64,000 nucleotides of DNA from Streptosporangium brasiliense (GTDB lineage: Bacteria > Actinomycetota > Actinomycetes > Streptosporangiales > Streptosporangiaceae). The position numbers and the translations under genes were made by a program. Below the pieces are notes generated by a model, which saw only the letters and a program-made list of their open reading frames with translations, was not told where the DNA came from and did not search any database. Below, piece by piece: positions 7,853-16,860 of this stretch (its first letter is position 1; every line of letters starts with the position of its first letter). The stretch is taken from the NCBI RefSeq assembly GCF_030811595.1, contig NZ_JAUSRB010000002.1, positions 5,580,001 through 5,644,000 of the forward strand, given 5' to 3'.

Positions 7853-8655
7853 ACGCGTCGCTCCTCTCCAAGGACGGAACCGAGATCGCGTTCGAGCGGC
7901 TCGGCGCCGGGCCCGCGGTCATCCTCGTGTCCTCGGCACTGGCCGACCGCTCCGACGCCCGTAAGCTCGCCGGCCTGCTCGCCCAGCACTTCACCGTGAT
8001 CAACTACGACCGGCGGGGCCGGGGCGCCAGCGGCGACGCCGCCGGGTACGCGGTCGAACGCGAGGTCGAGGACATCGCGGCCCTGATCGACGAGGTCGGG
8101 GGGGCGGCGTCGGTGTTCGGGAGCTCATCGGGGGCGGTGCTGGCGCTGCGTGCCGCGGCGGCCGGGCTCGACATCGAGAAACTGGTGCTCTACGAGCCGC
8201 CGTTCGTGATCGGCGACGACGGCTCCGGCCCGCCCGAGGACTACGCCCGGCATCTCGACGCGCTGCTGGCCGCCGGCCGGCGCGGTGACGCGGTCAAATA
8301 CTTCATGACCGAGGCACAGGGCATGCCCGCGTTCATGGTGACCATGATGCGGCTGATGCCGGGTGTGTGGTCGAGCCTCAAGGCGCTGGCGCACACGCTG
8401 CCCTACGACGCCGCGGTGATGGGCGAGACCCAGCGGGGCAGGCCGCTGGAGGCCGGCCGATGGGCGGCCGCGGAAGCGCCGGCCCTGGTGCTGACCGGCG
8501 GCAGGAGCCCGGCCGGATTCCACAGTGCCGCACGGGCGCTGGCCGACATCCTGCCCGGCGCCGAACACCGTACCCTGCCCGGCCTCAACCACGGCGCGGT
8601 GGTCATGGCCCCCGGAAAGCTCGCGCCCGCGCTCGTGGAATTCCTGTACGGCTGA
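7819..8655 (+). CDS. Alpha/beta hydrolase
   Basis: This 278-residue cytoplasmic hydrolase has an early strand-loop (GPAVILVSSALADRSD), the DRRGRGAS turn, a nucleophile elbow GSSSGA near residue 100 and a C-terminal catalytic-His segment (LPGLNHGAVV, near 255). The Asp would lie around the TGGRSPAGF strand, but no canonical Asp is obvious there. ATG 7819 has GGAG about 10 bp upstream. It is preceded by one copy of the repeated ECF promoter and followed by another, so it is very likely a member of the sigma regulon. Ester, lactone or haloperoxidase-type substrates are all possible. Confidence 0.85.
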   Translation: MSTTGEKTVAVNASLLSKDGTEIAFERLGAGPAVILVSSALADRSDARKLAGLLAQHFTVINYDRRGRGASGDAAGYAVEREVEDIAALIDEVGGAASVFGSSSGAVLALRAAAAGLDIEKLVLYEPPFVIGDDGSGPPEDYARHLDALLAAGRRGDAVKYFMTEAQGMPAFMVTMMRLMPGVWSSLKALAHTLPYDAAVMGETQRGRPLEAGRWAAAEAPALVLTGGRSPAGFHSAARALADILPGAEHRTLPGLNHGAVVMAPGKLAPALVEFLYG

Positions 8656-8665
8656 GCCGGGCACC

Positions 8666-8695
8666 GATCCCTTTCCGGGCGCTGTGCCGTCATAC
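8666..8695 (+). promoter_or_regulatory. Putative ECF promoter for the DUF1579-like gene
   Basis: GATCCCTT (8666-8673), a 13-bp spacer and CCGTCATAC (8687-8695) form the third copy of the promoter element. It starts 11 bp after the hydrolase stop codon, and the next ATG is 40 bp downstream of its end. Spacing is the same in all three copies. Confidence 0.75.
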
Positions 8696-8734
8696 AAGCA
8701 GATCCGACAACATCGAAGCGGACAGGAGACACTC

Positions 8735-9157
8735 ATGTCGAACAAGCAGGACACCGCGATGGCCGCGCTCGACCGGCTCGCCGGCACCTGGGAGGTGAGC
8801 GGCGAGGCGACCGGCCAGGTCACCTACTCCTGGCTGGCAGGCGGTCACTTCCTCAAGCAGGAAGTCGACATCCGGCAGGCCGGCCAGCACATCGTCGGCA
8901 TCGAGATCATCGGCCGGGAGAGGCTGTTCGGCGCCGAGGAACCGAGCAAGGACATCAAGTCCCGGTTCTACGGCAGCCAGGGCGAGACTCTCGACTACGT
9001 CTACGAGATCGACGGCGACACGCTCACCATCTGGGGCGGGGAGAAAGGCTCGCCCGCCTACTACCGCGCGGTGTTCAGCTCCGACGGCGACACCCTGTCC
9101 GGGGACTGGATCTGGCCCGGCGGCGGCTACCACGCCGAACAGCGCCGCATCCGATGA
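8735..9157 (+). CDS. DUF1579-like small lipocalin-fold protein
   Basis: This 140-residue protein begins with a helix and then DRLAGTWEVSGEATGQVTYS, followed by alternating beta segments such as GGHFLKQEVDI, TLDYVYEIDGDTLTIWGG and GDTLSGDWIWPGGGY. This resembles the DUF1579 family, whose members start with '..L..L.G.W......' and fold as a small barrel. No catalytic residues are evident, and a ligand-binding or stress role is possible. GGAG sits 7 bp before ATG 8735. It is preceded by its own copy of the ECF promoter. The assignment rests on motif shape only. Confidence 0.7.
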   Translation: MSNKQDTAMAALDRLAGTWEVSGEATGQVTYSWLAGGHFLKQEVDIRQAGQHIVGIEIIGRERLFGAEEPSKDIKSRFYGSQGETLDYVYEIDGDTLTIWGGEKGSPAYYRAVFSSDGDTLSGDWIWPGGGYHAEQRRIR

Positions 9158-9247
9158 ACGCGCCCGGAGCGAGCGGCCCGTCCCGGGCTCCGGTGGTCAC
9201 GCTGGTGACGGCCGGGCCGTCGAACGGGGACGCCGCCGGGTCCGGGT

Positions 9248-10564
9248 TCAGCGGTCGTTGACGGGCTGGTCGTCCTGGTAGACGTCGGGGATGCTGTCGT
9301 GGTCGCGATCGGCGGTCTCGATCTCGTGGATGCGCCGGTAGGCGCGGTTGCGCACGCGGAGGATCACCGTCGCGGCCAGCGCCGCGAGCAGGGAGCCGGT
9401 CAGGACCGCCACCTTGACGTGCTCGCCGCGGCCGGTGCCGGCTCCGAAGGCCAGCTCCCCGACGAGCAGGGACACGGTGAACCCGATGCCCCCCAGGACC
9501 GCCAGTCCGGCGACATCGACCCAGGCCAGGTTCTCGTCCAGGTCGGCACGGGTGAAGCGGGCCACCAGCCAGGTGGCGGCCATGATCCCGATGGGTTTGC
9601 CGACGATGAGCCCCGCGACGACGCCGATCGCGACCGGGTCGGCCAGCGCGGTGGCCGGCCCGCTCGGGCCGCCCAGGGCGACGCCGGCCGACAGGAAGGC
9701 GAAGACCGGGACGGCCACCCCGGCCGAGATCGGCCGGAAGCGGTGCTCGAAGTGCTCGGCCAGGCCGGGACCGGCCTGCGGGCCGCCGGCCTGCTCGCTG
9801 CGGGCGACCGGTACGGCGAAGCCCAGCAGCACACCGGCGACGGTGGCGTGCACCCCGGAGGCGTGCACCAGCGCCCAGACGGCGGCGGCCAGCGGCAGCA
9901 GCAGCCACCACGAGCGCACCCGCCGCTGGACCAGCCAGGTGAAGGCCGCCAGCGGCACCAGCGCGCCCAGCAGCGGCAGCGGGGACAGGTGCGCGGTGTA
10001 GAACACGGCGATGATCGCGATGGCCAGCAGGTCGTCGACCACGGCCAAGGTGAGCAGGAACGTGCGCAGCGCCGACGGCAGATACCGGCCGATGACCGCG
10101 AGCACGGCCAGCGCGAACGCGATGTCGGTGGCGGTGGGGATGGCCCACCCCTTCGCCCCGCCCCCGCCGGCGCCGAGGACGACCGCCAGGTACAGCACGG
10201 CGGGGACGATCACGCCGCCGAGGGCGGCCGCGACCGGTACCGCGGCCCGGCGCACATCGCGCAGGTCACCGGCGACGAACTCGCGTTTGAGCTCCAGCCC
10301 GGCGACGAAGAAGAAGATCGCCAGAAGGCCGTCGGCGGCCCAGGCCGCCAGGTCCAGATCCAGATGCAGCGCCGCGGGCCCGACCCGCACCGCGCGCAGC
10401 GCCTCGTAGGAGCCCGACCACGGCGAGTTCGCCCAGACCATCGCCAGCACCGCCCCGGCCAGCAGCAGAGCCCCGCCGATGGTCTCCTTGCGGAGGATGT
10501 CGGCGATGCGGCGGGCCTCGGGCCACGAGCCGCGGCTGAACAGGCGAGGCGGGTTGGCGGTCAC
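9248..10564 (-). CDS. nhaA: Na+/H+ antiporter NhaA
   Basis: This 438-residue membrane antiporter exchanges Na+ for protons and supports pH and sodium homeostasis. It has the NhaA core, including GLLAIFFFVAGLELKREF, IPTATDIAFALAVLAVIG and the paired-aspartate helix LAVVDDLLAIAIIAVFY, plus about 11-12 hydrophobic segments. The C-terminus ends in an acidic hydrophilic tail (ETADRDHDSIPDVYQDD). The GTG at 10564 is chosen over an upstream TTG at 10591 because GGAAGGAA lies just before it. It is monocistronic, with unrelated neighbours. Confidence 0.94.
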   Translation of the reverse strand: MTANPPRLFSRGSWPEARRIADILRKETIGGALLLAGAVLAMVWANSPWSGSYEALRAVRVGPAALHLDLDLAAWAADGLLAIFFFVAGLELKREFVAGDLRDVRRAAVPVAAALGGVIVPAVLYLAVVLGAGGGGAKGWAIPTATDIAFALAVLAVIGRYLPSALRTFLLTLAVVDDLLAIAIIAVFYTAHLSPLPLLGALVPLAAFTWLVQRRVRSWWLLLPLAAAVWALVHASGVHATVAGVLLGFAVPVARSEQAGGPQAGPGLAEHFEHRFRPISAGVAVPVFAFLSAGVALGGPSGPATALADPVAIGVVAGLIVGKPIGIMAATWLVARFTRADLDENLAWVDVAGLAVLGGIGFTVSLLVGELAFGAGTGRGEHVKVAVLTGSLLAALAATVILRVRNRAYRRIHEIETADRDHDSIPDVYQDDQPVNDR

Positions 10565-10689
10565 GGGCGCTTCCTTCCGGGGTCGGGTCAACCGTCGCCG
10601 ACCAGACTTCCCGGCACACCACCACCCACCCTATCGGCGAGCCCGGCGTTCCCGGCCGTCGGGTCCGCCCGGGCGGACCCGACGGAGCG

Positions 10690-13533
10690 TCAGCGCCGCC
10701 CCTCCTCGGTTCCGGCCGGGACCGGGGAACGGGGGCCGGTCTCCGCCAGGCGCCGCCGTAGGGCATCGGCCCGCTCGTCGTCGAGCTCGGTGAGGATCTC
10801 GGCGGCCTCCCGCCAGCGCTCCTGGGCGCCGCCGAGGTCACCCGAGCCGTGCAGGGCGTCGCCCAGCCGGCTCAGGACGTCGGCCTCACCGCGGCGGTCC
10901 TCGAACTCCCGCATCAGCTCCAGCGCGTCGAGGAACAGGCCCGCGGCCTCGCCGGGGCGCCCCAGCCCGGCGTGGGCGGCGCCGAGGGCGCGCAGCGCCT
11001 CGCCCCGGCGGTAGCGGTCGTCGAGGCCGGTGTAGATGCCGAGCGCCGTGTGCGCGCCGGCCAGCGCCTCGGCGTGGCGGCCCAGCTCGTTGTCGTTGTG
11101 CGCGACGTCGTTGAGCGCCTCGGCCTCCAGGTGCCGGTCGCCGCTGTCGCGCGCGATGGCGAGCGCCTGCCCGTAGCAGCCGGTCGACTCCTCCAGCCGG
11201 CCGAGCCGGAAGTAGGCGGCGCCGAGGTTGACCAGCACGTCCCCCTCCAGATCCCGATCCCCGATGCGGCGGGCCACCGCCAGTGCCTCGTCGTAGTGGC
11301 CGACGGCCTCGCCGAGGCGGCCGAGCCGGGCGTTGACCCAGCCCAGATGGTTGAGGGCGGATCCCTCCTCGTACGGCTCGCCCGCGGCCCTGCTCGCCTC
11401 CACCGCGGTGCGGTACACGGCGGCCCATGCCGTGCCCGGCACGTGGAAGTCGAAGAACGACGCCAGCATCCGGGGGATGCGCCAGGCGGGCCCGTGCCAT
11501 CCCCGCGACGCCGCGTAGTGGGCCGCCGCCATGAGGTTGGGCAGCTCCTCCTCGTACCAGCCGACGGCCTCCTCGGGGCCGTCGAACTCCGGCAGCGCGA
11601 GGCCGTCCGGCACGGGACCGGCCGAGAACGCCCGCCCCACCGGCGGCAGGTGCTCGGCGGCGTTGCGGGCCGCGTGCAGGTACCAGTCCATGACGCGGCC
11701 GAGCGCGGCGTCCCGGTCCTCTCGCCCTCCCTCGTGGGCCCGTTCCGCGGCGTAGCTGCGCAGCAGGTCGTGGAAGTCGTAGCGCCCCGGGAAGCGGGAC
11801 CTGAGCAGGTGGTCGGCGGTGAGCCGGTCGAGCAGCCGCGTGACGCCGGCCAGGTCGCCGCCGGTCAGGGCGGCGGCCGCCCCCGTGCTGACCTCCGGCC
11901 CCGGATGCAGGCCGAGCAGTCGGAACAGCCGCGCGGAATCAGGGTCCAGGGCGCCGTAGGTCCAGGAGAAGACCATCCTCAGGTCGGTGTGGTCCCCGTC
12001 GCCGGTGTCGAGCGCCGTCAGCCGGGTCCGCTCGTCGCGCAGGTCGGCGACGAGCCTGCCGAGCGGGACGCCTGGGAAGCGCGCCGCGCGCTCGGCGAAG
12101 ATGCGCAGCGCCAGCGGCAGGCGGGCGCACCGTTCCACGATCTCGGCGACGGCCTCCGGCGCCGAGGCGACACGGTCCCGGCCGAGGACCTCCGCCAGCA
12201 GCTCGACCGCCTCCCCCGAGGGCATCTGGTCCAGCACGACGCGCCGCGCGCCGTACTCGACGACGAGGCCGCGTAACTGGTTGCGGCTGGTGACGACGGC
12301 CATGCCGCCGGAACCGGGCATCAGCGGGCGGATCTGCTCGCTGCTGCCGGCGTTGTCGAGCAGCACGAGGATGCGCCGGCCGGCCAGCAGCGTCCGGAAC
12401 AGGGCCGAGCGCTCCTCCAGCCCGGCGGGTATCCGGCCGGCCGGGGTGCCCAGGGCGCGCAGCAGCGTCTCCAGCGCCGCCGCCGGATCGAGGGGCGGCT
12501 CCGGGCCGTAGCCGTGCAGGTCGAGGTAGAGCTGGCCGTCGGGGAAGCGGTCACGGATCCGGTGCGCCCAGTGGATGGCCAGGGCGGTCTTGCCGGATCC
12601 GGCGGTGCCCTGCAGTGAAACGATCTTGGGGCCGCTCCGGGCCGGGGACGAGGAGTCGTCCAGCAGCAGGTCGAGCTCCGCCAGCTCGCCCCGGCGTCCG
12701 GCGAATCCCGGCATGTCCGGGCGGAGCTGCCGGGGGACCGGGCCGGACGACGCCTCCTCGCGCGGATCCGCCCGCACCGCCTCGGGCGGGCCGACGGACG
12801 GGTCGTCGGTCAGGATCGCCTGGTAGGTGGCGCGCAGCGAGGGGCCCGGGTCGATGCCCAGCTCCTCGGCCAGCATCGTGCTCAGCGCGTGGTAGGCCTG
12901 CAGGGCCTCGGCGTGGCGTCCGCTGCGGTGGAGGGAGAGCATCAGACGCTCCCAGAACGGCTCCCGCAGCGGGTGCGCGCGGGTCAGCTCCCGCAGCGTG
13001 ACCACCAGCTCCGCGTGCAGGCCGGTCTGCAGGCCGACGTCCAGCCACTGCTCCTGGACGCGCAGCAGCTCCTCGGTCAGCGGCTCGGCCTCGTCCCGCA
13101 GGAGGGACGCGGAGTCCACGTTGGACAGCACCGGACCCCGCCACAGCGCGATGGCCTCCGACAGCACGCGCGAGGCCGTGCCCAGGTCACCGGCGGCGGA
13201 GGCCCGCCGTCCGGAGCCGGCCAGCTCGCGGAAGCGGAGCAGATCCAGCGAGCCGGCGTCGACCTCGGCCCGGTAGCCGTCCTGGACGGTGCGGATGACG
13301 TCCCGCCCGAGCTGGTGCCGCAGCCTGTTGACGTAGGTGTGGATGGTGGCCTTCGCCCGGTCGGGGTCCTCCGGCCCGCCCTCCCACAGCCACGCGGCCA
13401 GCCGCGAGACGGGGACGGTCTCCCCGGGGCGCAGCAGCAGTCCGGCCAGTGCCACGCGGAGCTTGTTGCCTCCGAGCGGCACCTCCCGGCCGTCGGAGAG
13501 CGCGGTCAGCGGACCGAGTACACGAAATCTCAC
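10690..13533 (-). CDS. AfsR/SARP-family transcriptional regulator (BTAD, NB-ARC, TPR)
   Basis: This 947-residue regulator has an N-terminal OmpR-like DNA-binding domain (VLGPLTALSDGREVPLGGNK, about 1-95), a bacterial activation domain (about 96-245), an NB-ARC ATPase with Walker A GTAGSGKTA near residue 310 and a C-terminal TPR block (about 680-930, repeats such as ALNHLGWVNARLGRLGEAVG). This is the AfsR layout, used in Streptomyces to activate secondary metabolism in response to phosphorylation and nucleotide binding. The GTG at 13533 follows an AGGTGATGG. No biosynthetic cluster is adjacent, so targets are unknown. Confidence 0.92.
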   Translation of the reverse strand: MRFRVLGPLTALSDGREVPLGGNKLRVALAGLLLRPGETVPVSRLAAWLWEGGPEDPDRAKATIHTYVNRLRHQLGRDVIRTVQDGYRAEVDAGSLDLLRFRELAGSGRRASAAGDLGTASRVLSEAIALWRGPVLSNVDSASLLRDEAEPLTEELLRVQEQWLDVGLQTGLHAELVVTLRELTRAHPLREPFWERLMLSLHRSGRHAEALQAYHALSTMLAEELGIDPGPSLRATYQAILTDDPSVGPPEAVRADPREEASSGPVPRQLRPDMPGFAGRRGELAELDLLLDDSSSPARSGPKIVSLQGTAGSGKTALAIHWAHRIRDRFPDGQLYLDLHGYGPEPPLDPAAALETLLRALGTPAGRIPAGLEERSALFRTLLAGRRILVLLDNAGSSEQIRPLMPGSGGMAVVTSRNQLRGLVVEYGARRVVLDQMPSGEAVELLAEVLGRDRVASAPEAVAEIVERCARLPLALRIFAERAARFPGVPLGRLVADLRDERTRLTALDTGDGDHTDLRMVFSWTYGALDPDSARLFRLLGLHPGPEVSTGAAAALTGGDLAGVTRLLDRLTADHLLRSRFPGRYDFHDLLRSYAAERAHEGGREDRDAALGRVMDWYLHAARNAAEHLPPVGRAFSAGPVPDGLALPEFDGPEEAVGWYEEELPNLMAAAHYAASRGWHGPAWRIPRMLASFFDFHVPGTAWAAVYRTAVEASRAAGEPYEEGSALNHLGWVNARLGRLGEAVGHYDEALAVARRIGDRDLEGDVLVNLGAAYFRLGRLEESTGCYGQALAIARDSGDRHLEAEALNDVAHNDNELGRHAEALAGAHTALGIYTGLDDRYRRGEALRALGAAHAGLGRPGEAAGLFLDALELMREFEDRRGEADVLSRLGDALHGSGDLGGAQERWREAAEILTELDDERADALRRRLAETGPRSPVPAGTEEGRR

Positions 13534-13974
13534 ACCATCACCTGTGACGCGGAACCGGGGGTCTCGCCGGTCGTGGTGGAGCCGGCCGGATCACGCTATC
13601 GCCCGGCCCGACCGTCCGGGTCGCGCACCCGGCGCCGCCGCCGGTCCCCGGCCGGCCGGGGCGGGGCTCCGAATGGTCTCGTGCGGCGGCCGGGACGGTC
13701 GCCGGAATGGATCTGTCAACCGCCGTCCGGCAGCGCGACTTGCATTTAGTAAATGCTGTTGAATCATGGCCTTATTACATTTCGGGATCTATTTTCCTCA
13801 CATATGGATTAATGGCGTTGTGGGCTCATGCCGGCCCGCCCGATCATCGGCCGGCCTGCACCCTCCGGTGCCCCCGGCCCCGCCCGGGGCGAGGGGTGGG
13901 TACGGGGGCGGACACGGGGCGGCCCCGGCTCCGAGGTGCGGAGCCGGGGCCTGTGGAGCGGTGGTCCTTTCGCG
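13534..13974. other. Intergenic region with an AT-rich island and a 15-bp palindrome
   Basis: No gene is supported here. From about 13736 to 13815 the base composition drops sharply to AT-rich, against a GC-rich background. Within it GCATTTAGTAAATGC (13742-13756) is a perfect palindrome. The island lies some 200-280 bp upstream of the AfsR-type regulator and may hold its promoter and operator. The left part is GC-rich, and the right end carries the terminator of the protease gene. Confidence 0.6.
13921..13951. terminator. Terminator hairpin after the M4 metalloprotease
   Basis: A perfect 13-bp stem (13921-13933 with 13939-13951) and 5-nt loop lie 24 bp beyond the protease stop codon on the minus strand. 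No T-run follows. Confidence 0.75.
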
Positions 13975-16158
13975 TTACGGGGCGTCGTAGCCCAGGGTGT
14001 AGGTGCCGCTGCCGCTGTAGGCGTGGACGCGGTAGCGGTAGAAGCCGGCGGTGCCGCTGTAGGTGAAGGACTCATCCGGGTTGGCCGAGGTGCCGCTGGC
14101 CACGGTGGTCCAGGTGCCCAAGCTGTTGCGCTTCTGCAGGTACAGGTCGAAGTCGGTGCCGTTCGGGCCGTCCAGGCAGGCCGTGTGCGTTCCCGACGTG
14201 GTGGTCTGGAAGCCGGAGGTGCTCGGCTGGTAGACGCTGGCACCCGAGGAGAGGGTGCCGGTGTAGGTGTGCTGCCTGCCGGCGCACGGACCGCTGCCGC
14301 CGACGTTCAGGGTGAACGTGGCCGTCCTGTCCACGCTGGTCCCGTCACCTGTGACGATCACGTTGTAGGTGCCGGAGGCGGTGCCCGCCGGGACCGAGAC
14401 CGTCAGGGTGGAGGAGGCGCCGGAGGTCACCGACGGCGGGACGAAGGCGGCGGTCGCGCCCGAGGGCAGGCCGGAGGCCGAGAACGTCACGCTCTGCGCG
14501 GTGCCCGAGGTCGTCTGCGTGCCGACCGTCGTGGTCGCCTGCTGGCCGGGCTGCACGGTCGCGGACGCCGGGTTGAGCGTCAGAGAGAAGTCGGGGCCCG
14601 TCGAGCACGCGGTGGGCTCGTTCGTCGCGGCCGGGACGCTGACCGCGGTCCAGGCCGCCTTGGTCGCGTTGAACTCGGTGCAGGAGCCGGGGAACAGCTG
14701 GATCGCCGCCTCCAGCGAGGCCTTGCGGACGAGCGAGTGGGTCCAGGTCGAGGTCTTGCGGTTCAGCGCGCCCATGAAGATCTGGCCGGCCTTCTGGATG
14801 CCGATCCCGGTGAGGGTGGAGCCGTTGCAGGTCGGGCTGACCGGCTGGCCGTCGGTCGGGTTCGTGCCCTGGGCGAGCAGGTAGAACCAGTGGTTCTGGA
14901 CGCCCGCTCCCGCGTGCACCTCCATGTTCGGCACCGAGGCGGAGTAGCAGTCGGGGTGGCCGGAGATCTGCGACGGCTTGTGCATGTAGCGGATCGGTCC
15001 GCTGCCGACCAGGTTGACCTCCTCGCCCACGCTGAAGTCCGGCGGGTCGTACTGGGCCGGCTCGTTGGCGTAGTACTCGGTCAGCGCGCCGAAGATGTCA
15101 CCGGTGGACTCGTTGAGCCCGCCCTTCTCGTTGCTGCCGGTCGAGCCGCCGGGCGTGGTCTGGAAGATGGCGTGGCCGTACTCGTGGGCCACCACGTCCA
15201 TCGGGGTCGCCTGGCGCTGGCTGTCCTGCGAGCGGCCGAAGTTGGTGTAGCTGCCGTTCCAGTAGGCGTTGACGTCGGAGAGGCCGACCCTGGCGGGGAA
15301 GCCGCCGCCGGTGCCGTTGAACCCGCTGCGGCCGAGCCAGGCGCTCAGCATGTCCCATTCCTTGCCCGCCGCGTGGAGGGCGTCCACGCAGGCGGTCTCC
15401 AGGTCGGTGCCCGAGCCGTTGCCCCAGTTGTCGTCGGGGCCGGTGTAGGCGCTGCCGTTCTGGCCGCCGCAGCGGACGCCCGTACGGACCGGGTCGGTCA
15501 TGGAGTACGGCGTGCCGGACGTGGTGCCGATGGTGACCGGGCCGTTGTAGTAGCTCGATCCCTGACCGGCCATGACCTCGTCCGACTTCTCGGCGACCTC
15601 GCCGGTCAGCGCGTCGACGAAGACGTGCATCTTGCTCTCGCGGCCCTTGTCCGCGCCGCTCACGACGACCTCGTAGGCCAGCCGCCCGGCCCCCTGGGCC
15701 ATCACCGACAGCTTCGGCGTGGAGACCTCGGCGGCGTCGCTGATCTGGCCCTTGGCGATCTCCGCGGCCTTGTCCGCCGCCACCTTCGGGGTGGTGTCGA
15801 CGTTCAGCGTCTCGGTCTGGGCGATCGACGTGCTCAGCACGCCGCCACTGGCGTTGGTGACGACGACGAAGTCACCGCCGTAGACGGGCAGGCCGGAGTA
15901 GGTGCGGGTGTAGGAGACGTAGGTGAGCCCTCCCTTGCCCGGGATGGCGTCACGGCGCTGGAAACGGTCCTTGGCCGAGGACTGGAGGAGGGCGGGCTCG
16001 GCCTGGACCAGGCGGTCGGCGGCCTGTGCGGGGGAGTCGGGAGGGGCGATCGACGGGGCGCGGACGGTCAGTCCGGTGGCTCCGGCCGATGCGGGGGACA
16101 GTGCCACGGCCATGCTTGTCGCCGTGGCCACCAGCGCAAACGCAACAGTGCGCTTCAC
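13975..16158 (-). CDS. Secreted M4 (thermolysin-like) metalloprotease with C-terminal PPC domain
   Basis: This 727-residue exported zinc protease has a signal peptide (VKRTVAFALVATATSMAVAL, cleavage near ASAGA), a PepSY/FTP-type propeptide (about 40-200), and a catalytic domain with HEYGH (about 325-329) and the third ligand in GGLNESTGDIFG about 20 residues later, as in thermolysin. An Ig-like segment follows (NPASATVQPGQQATTTVG, about 535-625), then a pre-peptidase C-terminal domain of about 105 residues. The GTG at 16158 is favoured by AAGGAG 6-7 bp upstream and by the basic N-terminus. It probably degrades extracellular protein. Confidence 0.93.
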   Translation of the reverse strand: MKRTVAFALVATATSMAVALSPASAGATGLTVRAPSIAPPDSPAQAADRLVQAEPALLQSSAKDRFQRRDAIPGKGGLTYVSYTRTYSGLPVYGGDFVVVTNASGGVLSTSIAQTETLNVDTTPKVAADKAAEIAKGQISDAAEVSTPKLSVMAQGAGRLAYEVVVSGADKGRESKMHVFVDALTGEVAEKSDEVMAGQGSSYYNGPVTIGTTSGTPYSMTDPVRTGVRCGGQNGSAYTGPDDNWGNGSGTDLETACVDALHAAGKEWDMLSAWLGRSGFNGTGGGFPARVGLSDVNAYWNGSYTNFGRSQDSQRQATPMDVVAHEYGHAIFQTTPGGSTGSNEKGGLNESTGDIFGALTEYYANEPAQYDPPDFSVGEEVNLVGSGPIRYMHKPSQISGHPDCYSASVPNMEVHAGAGVQNHWFYLLAQGTNPTDGQPVSPTCNGSTLTGIGIQKAGQIFMGALNRKTSTWTHSLVRKASLEAAIQLFPGSCTEFNATKAAWTAVSVPAATNEPTACSTGPDFSLTLNPASATVQPGQQATTTVGTQTTSGTAQSVTFSASGLPSGATAAFVPPSVTSGASSTLTVSVPAGTASGTYNVIVTGDGTSVDRTATFTLNVGGSGPCAGRQHTYTGTLSSGASVYQPSTSGFQTTTSGTHTACLDGPNGTDFDLYLQKRNSLGTWTTVASGTSANPDESFTYSGTAGFYRYRVHAYSGSGTYTLGYDAP

Positions 16159-16462
16159 GCAATGCTCCTTCTGCTGAGCGACGGCCACGATTTCTTCTGT
16201 GGGGTGGTCGTGGTCCGTCGAATTGCCTGGACGCGAGACTCGTCAGCACGTTCACGCATGCCGCGCGCTGCGATGGTGAACGGCCGGGCGGAGAGGCTCG
16301 CTGGTAATGGTGGGACTGAGAGGCATTTGACGCCTTCCAGGCTGAGTCGTCAATAATCTGGTCAATAATGTGAATTTCACAGTTTGGCAGCGAATTACAG
16401 ATTTATCGCACAGTGCCTGTTCAGTACGGCGGCGGCCTCTCCGGGAAGGAGGCCGCCCCGGT
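16159..16462. other. Upstream region of the protease gene, AT-rich promoter zone
   Basis: No gene is supported. The stretch 16330-16420 is AT-rich relative to its surroundings and contains the tandem repeats and palindrome at 16349-16381, the likely control region for the protease. The rest grades into GC-rich repetitive sequence at its right end. Confidence 0.55.
16349..16381. promoter_or_regulatory. Tandem 12-bp repeats plus 13-bp palindrome upstream of the protease
   Basis: GTCAATAATCTG (16349-16360) is followed directly by GTCAATAATGTG (16361-16372), which runs into the perfect palindrome TGTGAATTTCACA (16369-16381). The site is about 190 bp upstream of the protease start. TGTGA/TCACA half-sites resemble CRP-family boxes, but the spacing is shorter than the CRP consensus, so the binding protein is unknown. 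Confidence 0.55.
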
Positions 16463-16510
16463 GGCCGGTTCCGGACCCGCCCCGGCGGCCGGTCGCGGAC
16501 CCGCCCCGGC
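16463..16510. repeat. 24-bp tandem duplication in a GC-rich intergenic repeat zone
   Basis: Two 24-bp units (16463-16486 and 16487-16510) differ at two positions. Degenerate longer repeats continue to about 16675, with motifs such as CACGCGGAGCGG and CGGCGGCCCG recurring. No reading frame here looks like a protein. Confidence 0.7.
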
Positions 16511-16689
16511 CCGGGGGCATGCCACGCCCGCCGCCGGGTCCTGGGGGCCGCTCGGACGTCGCGCCACGCGGAGCGGTCGGGCCGCCCGGCCGGCCGGGCG
16601 GCGCAGCACGCGGAGTGACCCGGCGGCCCGTACCGTCAGGGCACGCGGAGCGGCCCGGCGGCCCGTCCCGTCAGGAGGGGCGACCCGGG

Positions 16690-16860
16690 GTGTCCACAGC
16701 GCCGCGCACATCGGCGCCCGCTCCAGCGCAGCGGGTGTCCACAGCGCCGCGCACGTCGGCGCCCGCTCCAGCGCAGCGGGTGTCCACAGCGCCGCGCACA
16801 TCAGCGCTTGCTCCGTCTACAGTGCCGCGCACATCAGCGCCTGCTCCAGCGCCGCCCGTC
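16690..16860. repeat. 45-bp tandem array made of the 3' end of the XRE-TPR gene
   Basis: Units at 16690-16734 and 16735-16779 (45 bp, one mismatch), a shortened unit at 16780-16814 (35 bp) and the gene's own terminus from 16815 onward share GTSYACAGYGCCGCGCAC. In the gene this encodes the last residues (ALEQALMCAAL) and the TAG stop. In the downstream copies the stop position is TGG, so they would read ALERAPMCAALWTPA if translated. The period is a whole number of codons. It looks like slippage expansion of a gene terminus. Confidence 0.85.

Noticed and set aside
13828..16356. Long plus-strand frame opposite the metalloprotease
   Set aside because: Same reason: low-complexity antisense translation, while the minus strand carries the thermolysin motifs.
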